Of a DNA stretch of 64,000 nt, positions 37,098-48,100 are shown one piece after another. The stretch is from Rotaria sp. Silwood1. Its lineage: Eukaryota > Rotifera > Eurotatoria > Philodinida > Philodinidae. How positions within the stretch are numbered: the first letter of the stretch is position 1; the number at the start of each line of letters is the position of its first letter. The translations under genes and the position numbers were made by a program. The stretch lies in contig CAJNOP010000228.1 of assembly GCA_905250075.1 (NCBI GenBank), forward strand, positions 62,001 through 126,000. Reading direction: 5' to 3'. The notes under the pieces were generated by a model, which was not told the origin of the DNA, did no database searches, and was given only the letters and a program-made list of their open reading frames with translations.

Positions 37098-40063
37098 GTT
37101 TTGTTTTTCCAACAGACTTGTGCTTCATTACATATAACGATTAGTAATAATAATTCAATATGAACAGACAACATCAAAGATAGCATGAATAGTGGAACAA
37201 GTAAATAATTTAAGTTACGGCGGATTTTCGTAAAAAGAGGATGAACATAATTCAAATTAGTATTCTTTTTTCTGCATCAGTATCATCAACATTATTTAAA
37301 ATATTATCTCATTTTTCATGACGATCATCAATATATTCATAGTGTTAAAATTTATGATTTCCTAACAGAATTGTGTCATTTATTATATACATTTATTCCT
37401 ACAAGAATAAATGTTGAACAGAATTCTAATATAAAAAAAGTTTTATGAAGGTTTTAATAAATACATCTAGGATATTAAGTTTTTCTAATTTCCACGTAAT
37501 CTGATATTTCATGAAATTGCTGACGAAGTTGATTTAATTCAGTTGAATATTGAGTTTCATTTGGTTCTACACTCACAGTTTTTGAAACGATTTCATCGCT
37601 TTTTTTGAATATCTGTGATAGAAACCTGGCTTACAATTCCTTTACCGATTTTTGTACGAATTTATTCTTCGTATGAAAAACAAATATTCATAATTCATGT
37701 ACTATATAAGCTATTCTTTAATTTTAAGTTAATTGTCTAATATATTTTTAGTCAATTGTATTACAAGATTTATATCTTATATATTTAAGAAGTCAGAAAA
37801 ATCTATTGCAATTATTTCTTGCATACTATCACGCATCGGAAGTTAACCGTTAGGGTTTTCGTATCTTTATGAATGTTAATATTACGTATTTGTTAATGTT
37901 CGGCATGAAGAACGAAATAATTATTTAAATAATGTTGATATTTTTCAGGTAGAAGAGCATCGGTGATTTAACTTACCTGTTTCATTATTCACACTGTCTT
38001 TCATGTTGTCAATTCATGTTGAATTAATAATAATCGTTATATGAAATGAAGTACTATTCTGCTCGAGAAACAAAATTCTGAGCCGAATTCCGATTTGGAA
38101 GCAAAAATAAGAATATGTAATAAAGCGTGAAAAGGTATTAAGCTAATTGAATGAATTAGCAAAATTCTTGAGTTCTACCTCTTGTATATCAATAGAAGCA
38201 AACATATTTTTACTATTGTTCCATCTAGGAATCTACGAATCCAATTTACAGATCACCGACAGATGAATTCACTATAGACGTACTATGGAAGAACGAAGCG
38301 TATGTGTTTTTCTTAGTCAAAATGAGTTTTAAAAGGCTATCAGAAAGAGAACTACATACATGTGTTGCTCAATAGAAAAACTGTCATCGTTCACATTCAT
38401 CGGAATCTATTTCGAACTTAATCGTTTTGCAAATTCGTATAGCTGAATAGCGAGCACTTGTTGAGCTTAAATGTAGTGTGATAAGAGCGATGGTTCAAAA
38501 CTCATAGTACTAATGATGTGAAAGATTAGCCATACTTTGAATGAGAAAGAGAACTTCTTTATTCTCTTTCTTGTGTGAGTTCTTACCTGTTTTTGAGTTC
38601 TGTACTCGATTATGTGTAGTCTTTGAATTCAAGAACTGAAAGAAGAGATGGCCGTTGCAGATGCCCTAAAATTTCTTCCTTATATAGGTTGCTTTATCAT
38701 CTTTGTTGCATTATTGTTTCATTGGTTATCATGTGTGTATCTTTTTCTTATCATTATAAAATTTCATATCTTTCTCCTTGAGAATGACGACAAGCCAACA
38801 ATGTTTGACACAGCAAAAGCATGACACGCTTCTTACGAAAGAAAAATAATGATAACTAGCTACAGAATAGTTGTAGGTTTGATATAGATGTGGGTTTGGG
38901 TATTTAAATGAGTGTTGGTGTTAGTTTGAGTATCGCTGTAGGTGCAGGTGTCAGAGTGGATATTTACGTGTCTGTTGGTGTGAATGATGATCTTGGCAAT
39001 CTCTCATACCGACACTCATATCCACATCGACAACCAAACTCACACCTATCCACACCCACCCAAATTTCCACCCACACCCACCCAAATTTCCACCCACACC
39101 CACCATTTTATTTATAGAATTACTTGTTACATCATAATATAAAAAAAACTTGATTCATACATGATCTTTGAAACAACAAACAAACATCGACTATGAAAAA
39201 ATAAACTATATAATCGAAATAAAATGCATATTGAAATTACACTCTTTTCAAGAAATCATTCGTTAATTAAAATAATCAACAACATCATCGAAAAATGCAT
39301 TAGATCTTGATATGTTTTAATAAATATCTGCAATTTTTATTTTGAAAATTATTTTCCAAAAAAGATTATGTTCATTTGTCAAAAATAACAATAATAAGTC
39401 AACAAATTTTTCCTCTTATCTATTCATTGAATGCAAAAGCACTTCAAGTAAGATCAAATAAAACGGTTTGAAGTAGTTTTGAGACTAAATTGTCTCAAAA
39501 TGATTAAGCAACAAGACAACATTCAATTAATGATTTGTTTACGAAATGCAAATGATATTAAAAATAACTCAAACAGAATACTTTACAAGCTAGGAAAGAT
39601 CAACATCTACAGGTATCATTTTCAATATTAGTTGTAGATTGATAATTAATATGATAATTGTAAGTAAATATTTCAGAAATGATTGTTGTACCTTAGGTTG
39701 GAAGAATAAGAAATAGTCATATTGAAATGGTTAGAATTCGAGTAATACCTAACAATAAGTTATGGACGATTATCAAAAAAGTAAGGAATTGAGGAAGTAA
39801 CAAAAAATTCACGAAAACATTGTAACTAGATCAGATTATGAATTTTGATATATATATATCAAAGAATTCGAGTTCGTAATTGAAATATAATATATGATAT
39901 TTAAATCAATATAATAACTGAGTATAATTATATTTTTTTTGTTTCTTATTAAGATGCAGAATAAAATGTTTCTCGAACAACTTAGAATATGACATGATTA
40001 AAAAAGACTATGGAATGATAAAATAATCAGCAAACGAAAAAAAAAATCATTCAATATATTCAT
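36710..40063. other. Intergenic between PLAC8 genes 2 and 3
   Basis: No gene recognised. Contains the rest of duplication unit 1, single-copy AT-rich sequence, a GT-rich then CA-rich tract (38881-39108) with a 22-bp minisatellite, and the left part of duplication unit 2 from 39104. Confidence 0.55.
38881..39108. repeat. GT-rich/CA-rich tract with 22-bp minisatellite
   Basis: The left half is GT-rich on this strand (GATGTGGGTTTGGG, GAGTGTTGGTGTTAG) and the right half CA-rich, so the tract is roughly self-complementary. At about 39051-39105 the unit CCCACACCCACCCAAATTTC plus CA is repeated about 2.5 times. The tract ends where duplication unit 2 begins. Confidence 0.75.
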
Positions 40064-41008
40064 TTAATATGGTCCTTGTTTCATCATACCGGGTTGCTCA
40101 CGTGTTGGTTGCATATTTTGTTGTTGTCCATATACTGGATACATATTCGTGGCCATTGGCTGTGTTATAACTGGTGCTGATGCTAAAATCATAGAGGATA
40201 TATTCAGCAATATATAAAGTTTTTATATATTCATATACCTCCAGGAACGGCTGAACGATATTTAAGTTCACGTGCTTCTTGACAAATTGCACATGGAGCA
40301 CAACATGTTGTTGCCAGACAATCATTACAATCTTCCTCAAGACCAAAACGATTACGTAAAGCTTTTCGTTTGCCCATATGTACTAGACAACATAAGCTAC
40401 ATTGTGCTAGCAGGCACCATATACAGCCTGAACCAAAACAACTGCTTCCATCGATTTTCTCAGCATTTTCTCCATATAGACACGGTGGGCAACAATAACC
40501 ATAGAGACAAATGCCACAATCATCGAAGCAACTAAAAAGTCCACCTAAAAAGATTTTTTACTTAGTTTTTCAGAGAGTAGTTGCTTTTTGTTACATACTA
40601 TTCCAGGCAGCCATATATTTAATCGTTGAAAGATTAAAAAAAGAAGCAATTTATATGTTGGTTTCACTCTAAAAATGTCCATATAATTACTTAATAAAAC
40701 GGAACTTCTTATCAAACATTGTATTTTATTTTCATCAGACTTTTGGTCAAAGAATATTTATGAGGGATAACAGCATTCTCATAAGCAAAATTTAAGAATT
40801 TTGCATTATAAATATATTTATGATTATCTATATTTAAATTTTGTTCATAATAACATAGTTCTTGTAACACTATCGTAAAACAACAATAATAATTTTATTC
40901 AAAATTCTGTTTATCACAAGAGAACTGTGTCAGAATTGTTATTTTCTAGAAGAATTTTCATTCATTATATATACTTATTTCTGCAATGAAATTAAAAGTT
41001 TGCTTAGA
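39104..41008. repeat. Segmental duplication, unit 2 (contains PLAC8 gene 3), cut by gap
   Basis: Direct copy of 35207-37097, about 3.9 kb downstream. It ends at TTTGCTTAGA where the N run begins, so the assembly may have stopped because of the repeat. Confidence 0.85.
40064..40614 (-). CDS. PLAC8-family cysteine-rich protein, gene 3
   Basis: Three exons with the same splice sites as gene 2: MAAWN from the ATG at 40614, main exon after TTTTTAG, terminal exon after GATTTTAG, stop TAA 40064-40066; about 143 aa. Seen: WNSGLFSCFDDCGICLYGYC, ENAEKIDGSSC, a hydrophobic centre (IWCLLAQCSLCCLVHMG), CNDCLATTCCAPCAICQEAR and a Met/Gln/Pro-rich tail ending EQPGMMKQGPY. It is the intact partner of gene 2. 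All three PLAC8 genes lie on the same strand, consistent with tandem duplication. Function is not known for animal members of this type. Confidence 0.88.
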
Positions 41009-41108
41009 NNNNNNNNNNNNNNNNNNNNNNNNNNNNNNNNNNNNNNNNNNNNNNNNNNNNNNNNNNNNNNNNNNNNNNNNNNNNNNNNNNNNNNNNNNNN
41101 NNNNNNNN
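41009..41108. other. Assembly gap (100 N)
   Basis: Exactly 100 N, the usual placeholder for a scaffold gap of unknown size. Sequence on its right begins with poly-A and does not continue the duplication that is broken on its left. Confidence 0.99.
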
Positions 41109-42485
41109 AAAAAAAAAAATAGTAATTTTTTGGTTGGTTTCACTCAAATAAAAATGTACGTTGCAATAATTTATATAGTTAGGCTTCTTATCAGTTTATA
41201 TTTTTTTTTTTTTGTTATTTTTTTTCTATGCTATAAACATAATGAAAATTAAATTCTATAATAATAAATAGTTGGCGCATTCTATGATAGGCATATGTTC
41301 ACACAAATAAAAATATTATGATAAGCTTAACTAAATAAAACCTGATAGCATTTAAATTTCATTCGACTGCACAATATGTTGCGAAGCTTAGACTACCAGT
41401 TGACAAAAGATTATTTTTTTATGGCTTATTACCGAAGGTTTTTTTTTTGTTCCAAAAGATATTTACGTATTACTCAAAACCAACCGATCAAGAGTTCATA
41501 CTTACTATTAAAAGTACTCTATTAACATGTAGAAACTTAATATTTGATGTATGTTTTAATTGTCTCGAAGCTTAAAAAAGAACGAAATTAGCAAAAATTT
41601 GCGTTGTTTTAAGTGGATTCTTCTTAGGAAATAAAATGTGCGATTGAAGGTCCGAAAAAAAAATACGGGTAGTATGTACTTGATCATGTATTTTCATCGT
41701 TGAGTTTGAACAAATATTTTCTGACTTTCTATTCTTGACATCAGATAGTAACTTTTAATGGGAATATCGAGAAAGAAAAAAAGAACTACTTAAATGTTGT
41801 ACTTTGTCTCGGATTAAATAACCTAAGTCAATCTTTAGATAAGATAGTAATCATGATTGTTGCTTAAAGAGAATTAATTCTATTTTTACTAACGAATAAG
41901 ACAAATAAAAAAAATGTATGTTGACAATTTTCAATAAAAATTTCAAATGATAGAAAATATATGAAACGAAAATCGTCTCTAAAAACTAATGAAATCAGGA
42001 AAAAATGTAATCAGATATACATGCAAATAAAAAATGTGAGATACTGTAGAAATCTTATAGTAAAAGTCAGTATCTGATGGAAATCATATCTTGCATCTAT
42101 TTCTTCTTAGGATATTTTTAGTCTATACATTCTCTATTTATCAAAATTATTTGAAATGAAGATATTTTTATCATTTGTGAAGGTTGCTTTGTAAGATAAA
42201 TTCATTTGAACGATTCTATTTGAAGAAATACATACTCAATTGTATTCATCGAACATTAAACGACAATTTGAAGGAAGCTGTACGCTCAATGTGTAGCTGT
42301 TCTTACCAATCATCGGAAGATTATTTTATTCTATCTATTTTTCGACATATTTCTTCACTATTCTCTTACTGAATTCTCCCCAGATACAACAAGGAAATTG
42401 CTCATTTTTTATAACAAGACATTATTGATGCACGATCTATGATAAGAGAAGACCCAGGCAGACAACAAAACGGCGTTTAAACGTC

Positions 42486-42646
42486 TCAACTGTTTAAACA
42501 GTGTCATTAGTCGGCAAAAACGCGTTAAAACGGTTTATGAAAAATTAACTTTTAACACGTTTTACATGTTTAAACGCTTGGAGTCATTGAATTTGTAACT
42601 GTTTTAACGCGTTTTTGGCGACTAATGACACTGTTTAAACAGTTGA
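42486..42646. repeat. Subterminal palindrome in the 2.06 kb element
   Basis: Arms 42486-42535 and 42597-42646 are inverted copies of about 50 bp (TCAACTGTTTAAACAGTGTC, ATTAGTCG, AAAAACGCGTTAAAAC) with two or three mismatches and a 61-bp spacer. Confidence 0.85.
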
Positions 42647-42719
42647 AATAATTTGCGATGTCATGCCTCTTAATGATCAACAAATGTTTCATCTAAACAA
42701 TAAAATATCAATAATTTAT

Positions 42720-42852
42720 AATTAAATTTTCTTCTCATTGATAAACTGATCGACTATATTCAAATTATCGTTAGATTAATGTCAATGTAACATTAATCTA
42801 ACGATAATTTGAATATAATCGATCAGTTTATCAACGAGAAGAAAACTGAATT
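42720..42852. repeat. Internal hairpin in the 2.06 kb element
   Basis: Arms 42720-42782 and 42790-42852, 63 bp each with about five mismatches, spacer CAATGTA. Key blocks are TTCTTCTC, TTGATAAACTGATCG and TTATCGTTAGATTAATGT. It may be a separate small foldback nested inside the larger element. Confidence 0.85.
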
Positions 42853-45141
42853 ATTTCCATTCATGTTTCAAATAAGTGACGGATAAGATAGACTGATGAA
42901 TAGATTTAAAATAGTACGACTAACACAGGAATTGATGAAAAGGCAAAGCACGGACTATCTAACCAGCTTCTAATATAAAGAAAACTACAATCGGAACTAC
43001 TATGGTAGACAGATGTTCTTTTCAAGTATCATTAATAAATTTAACTTCCTTTCGATCAAATTCTAAAGTATCAAAGTTCAGAGATATGATATAACTAGAA
43101 ATGTCATCAATGCACTACGAAATCTCATAATTATAGTTTGTATTAAGTCGGTCATGAAATCGATTAAGCCACACCTATGCACCAGAATGCTATCTGTTTT
43201 TTCCTGTAGTGACGATATTTCTTTTAAAGCTCATTCATATTTCGATGACTTAAGATTCCCTTTTCATCAAGTAGAAAACTCAACTGTTTCAAACGTCTCA
43301 TATGTCACACGTACTCGTGATGAACATCCTATATGAAGCATTTCAAGTGAGGAATATTTAATGGATCCTGCTATGTTTATCGTCTGCGAGCGACTCTTCT
43401 AGTTGTATTGTCATCAGTATCGTATATGTTATGTCTAAGTCAACACTAACCTAGTGAATATTGAAGTATTTTTCACAGAAACTCACTATTAATAGCAATG
43501 TAGTAAGTGCCCTATTCTTTCTCTCATTCTGAGTAATTTCCGCAGAAAAGAACTTATCTAATTCGAACATATCCAGTCTTACACAAAAGAAGCATGTGCC
43601 ATTACATATAGTGAATTTAACATTATTTTTAAGTATACGTTAGAAATAAAATGGCCTACTCAGTTAGGCAAGTACTCAGTGAACGAAACAGAACACAAAT
43701 GAATTCCAAATGAAAAGAACAGGCAGCAAATCAAAGATAAACTTTGTTACATTCTCATCAGATATTAACACCGAACAATATTTGTCTTAACGATTTTCAA
43801 TTAAGAGTGGAATATTGCTGAGTAGATATACTAACAATACATCAATAAAGAATATGTAAACTCACTAGGCGGAGTATTTTCAGTAAGATCGTTATACTGC
43901 TATCGATTTTGACTTCGATTTAATGGCAATAAAAAAGTTTTCTTGGTTTAAAATTCCTATTCACTAATCATAAATATCGGACCTGATCTTTTGCTGTTTA
44001 TTAGTAAAAGATACATATTCTAACCATCAGTTGCCTGTTACTAATAACAACGAGCCGTAAAACTTACTACTTACTAGAAAGTAACCAGACTGATTACTCA
44101 CTATGTTGTGTTACGTGATTTAGATACATTCAACCAGGTATAACTGTCACAGAACAGTTAAATTAAAAATTTACTACTCCTTAGTAACAGATTAGCAGCG
44201 CAGACTATCACCTACTAACAACTAGTTAGTGACGACGTACATTACTTACTGACAGCATAATAATAAAATTTTTGTAGCTTTGATTTTTTTTTTTGGTAAT
44301 CGAAGCAAAACGGAAAAATACCGTTAAAACGTCTTTTTTTCGAAAAAAAACGCGAAATTGGGGCGTTTTTAACGGTTTTGTCAAATTTAGTTGAAAATAA
44401 ACTGTAAAAACGATTTAAAAATGAAAAATTCAGTAGTAAACGCGTTTAAACGAGTTAAAACGGTGTAAACGCGTTAAAACGCCTTTCTAGCCGTTTATTG
44501 TCTGCCTGGGCAATACTTCGAGTCGGATATCTGAGTCAGCCTCAGAACACTACCTGCAGCATTAACACAAGTACTCACTTCTCATACAGATGCATTCAGT
44601 TAGAGATTATTCTTTGTCTTTAATTAAACTAATTTTTCTTGAGAGTGTAGAATTTATGAAACACCCTATACTCAAACCAGAAATATATTTCAATGATTAT
44701 GTCAATTTCTTTTCAAACAGTAATAATCACTGTTGATTTGTATGATAAGTTTGTTTTTTTTTATATTACTAATATTTAATTAATTTACAATTCGAATTGA
44801 TGTTTAATCGCAAAAAACAACTGAATTTATTTTAATTAGACAAGTAATTTATTTCATTATTAATATAATGATACAGATTGATTTTTGAAAAATTTTCATT
44901 AACAAAAATGATAAAATTTAAGAGATTTACAATAAAATATTTAGTTTCCTATTATGTAAATATATCATCATCAACTACTTTTAAACTAATTATATATAAT
45001 AAAATAACAAAACTATTATTGATATAAAAAATATTTATCCTTAAATTCATTTAATATTTAAATAGAATTTTCTCGATATGATTCAATTAATTCATTATTT
45101 CTTCTTCTTCTTTGAAAACAATCAATATCAAATATATAGTT

Positions 45142-48100
45142 TTAATTACTAAAATCATGACATTGTTGTAATATACGATGTCGATTTAGTTCATCATTAA
45201 TTAAATCAAAATAATTATTATCAATAGTAACATTTTTTAAACAACCACGATATGATCGACAATGTTGTTCATCATAACTACATAATCGATGATAACCACC
45301 AATATAAATATAGGATGGATTTGGATGAAATTCTGTTTGTGTACTTAATGATACTGTTTGATAACGATGATTATCATCAAGTTTCATTATAATACGACGA
45401 CGAAAACTAAATTATATAGATATTTTTTAGATTTTTATCAAACGTCTAAAATATATTAAAAAGGTAAAATTCCTACTAGATAATCAAATTCACTAGTCTA
45501 TCATACGATAATTGTATATTCGATCTGTAACTGTAAGTTTTTGAATCAATTTAATAACACTTGAATGAATTGAGCGAATGCAGCTGAAGCTCTTCCAATG
45601 TTATCTTTTTTGTCGATGTTTACTTGAGAAAAACTGATGAACTTTATTGTCAACAAATCACTTTTCAAGAATTAATCTTTTTCTTCTTATCTAGTTCTTT
45701 TGTCTCATATACAAGGTCAATAGAGCATTGAACAGATATGGACAAGATGGTCCTGATTCTGCAATTGAACTGAGGGTCAACATTCTTTCATTGGAAATGA
45801 TACGTTTCATAGGTGTTTTAAACTTGCGTCGATTGTTATATTGCTACAACTCGTGTCTTGCAAATAGATATAGATAAGATGGTTTCTATCTCGGTCCATT
45901 TGAGTTCATATTAGTTGCACAAATGGGCCTTAGTAGGATTAGAAAAATCGTGAAAGAGTTTTTGCTCATAGATCTCGGAAGCCGAGTTCTGACCATTTTA
46001 ATTAGTTTTCGATCCATTGTTATATATTTACCGAAAAATCCAATAATGAAATTTTGACATGAAATTAATTGAGTTTTCAAGTGAACTCGATTTTTGTATC
46101 CAAAAAAAACTTCTTTAGGAATTCAATCTTTCGACAAAGAAACGTTCCTTTAGGCTGAAATTCTCCGCGTATTACCTAAGTCATGGCATATATCTATAGG
46201 CAAAATTTGATTTTCCAGTAAATACCTAAAACTGAATCGAAAAATTACTAAAAATCGTCATAACTCAGCTCTAGAAGCTCACGAGGACAAACTCCTATTT
46301 TCATCGAGTTCTTCTTGTGCACTGAATATGAGCTCAAACGATGTGGTTCTAGACGTGAAATGATTTTGAAAGAATTTGAAGTTATCTCTGAAGAATAGTT
46401 TTTTGTTTCAGTAGTTATAAGATGAACATTTCTAATAAGAAAATAAATGATATCTACCGTTCTATTTCAACATGATGCCAATGACCATCATCAATTCGTA
46501 TTTGTGATTTTACTAAAGCAATAGTTGAATTTATATCAATTTTCATTGCAAATTGTAAAAATCCATTAACAACTATTAATGATAAATAATTTGAAAAAAA
46601 TGATAATGATGTTTCACCAATATAAAAAATAAGACCCCAAGAATGTTTTGTTTTTAATAATAAATCAAAATAATTTCGACGTAAATTTGAAGGTATATAT
46701 GAATACATAGCATTTATTGTTCCATCAAGTTCAAGTGATATACCATTTTGTTTTAATTCTTCAATACAAGTATAATTATTTAATTCTATTTGATAACATT
46801 TTCTATTCAATTTACATGGATTTGGTTGACAAGGATAACCATGATATTCAGTTATATTATATATTTCAATAGAATTTCGACGAATATCATTTAATGATTG
46901 ATTATTTAGAATAATCTATGATTAAAAATAAATATAGATAAATTACAAATTAAAATATATATATATATATTTAATACTTTTTGTATTGCTCCACGAAATC
47001 CTTCGAATATCGAAATATTTCTTGATCGATATTGATTAGGTAAACAACCAATAAATGTAAATGATCGAGGCCATAAAATATTTGAAGAAACTAATTCATA
47101 AGATATAACAGGTAATTCTTGATCAAGAATTAAAGATAGTTTTTGACTTTGAATTTCAATTAAACATTGATGCCATTTATTCAATTCAATTGGATATCGA
47201 GAACTAAAATAAATAAGAACAGATTTTATAGAATAAAAAATTTGATAAAATATTATAAAAGTTCTACATCTATTATTTTATGCGATAGAATTGCAAATGT
47301 TCAGAAACACTTGTTCCATAGTGGCACTTATGAGGAAATCGTATCACATCGGCTAATAGCTTTTGAATTGCTGATGATACGGGAAGAAGTTTTTTGACTT
47401 TTAAAAGCTCGAGGATCTTGTTGAACTTTATCTTTAGAAATTTTTCCAGCTCAAAACACTGAAAAACTATGCATATTTTGATGAAGATGTCAGTTAAGCA
47501 CAAGAATTGGTTATACAAATGGTAACCATCAGAGATGGACAAAATCGCACCGCGCCTCACCACGCTTCCCCACGCCACTGCTCGCGCCTAGACGCTACGC
47601 ACATCTCTCTTTCTCTTTGCTCTACCAATCAGTTTCTCAAACTCCACCGAATACCGGGATGCTCTAAGCATGCGCTCATCGAAGCTCAGACTAGTGTAGC
47701 GTAGGTGTGAGCAACGGCGCGGGGAGGCGCGGTGCGACTTTGCCCATCTCTGGCAACCATAACGCTGATATGTTTAAATTTGAATGAAATCATTTCCCTG
47801 CAGAAATTCAGAATAAATGAGTCATTTGTCTTAAATGACATAAAAATTACATTTATTACTAATTTGATTTTTTTTTGCCTTTTTCCTCAGTTATATTGTT
47901 ATTTTATCTGAATGAAGTACGAAATCTACCTTATCATGAGTTATCTTTTCAAAAATGAATCATTTCAGAAAATGACATATGTCTTCATTTTCTATCGAAT
48001 TCAAGCAAAAAAATTCTAATTTAATTAGTGACTAATTAACTTTTTAAAAAGATAGATTAATTGATCATACCTGATTGAAATACGCTTATTGCCAATAATA

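Larger units (their letters stand above)
42453..44510. mobile_element. Non-autonomous DNA element, ~2.06 kb, ends CCCAGGCAGACAA
   Basis: Left end CCCAGGCAGACAACAAAACG; right end reverse-complemented CCCAGGCAGACAATAAACGG. Both ends carry clusters of AAACGCGTT / TTTAAACG motifs (left 42470-42650, right 44310-44485), absent elsewhere in the window, which look like subterminal binding repeats. The interior has no transposase frame, so the copy is a deletion derivative or MITE-like element. No clear target duplication (left flank AGAGAAGA, right flank CAATACTT), so the superfamily is not assigned. Confidence 0.75.
40615..45141. other. Intergenic with assembly gap and a DNA element
   Basis: No gene recognised. 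Holds the rest of duplication unit 2, the gap at 41009-41108, AT-rich sequence to 42452, and the inverted-repeat element 42453-44510. Frames at 42184 and 43154 have no domain features. Confidence 0.55.

Noticed and set aside
40958..41252. Open frames running through the N gap
   Set aside because: They exist only because unknown bases were translated as X.
43154..43336. 60-codon frame inside the 2.06-kb element as a possible transposase remnant
   Set aside because: No catalytic or zinc-finger motif and no matching frames around it.
47507..47704. 65-codon plus-strand frame over the GC-rich block
   Set aside because: It lies across the hAT-type MITE and ends inside it; the open frame is a by-product of high GC content.
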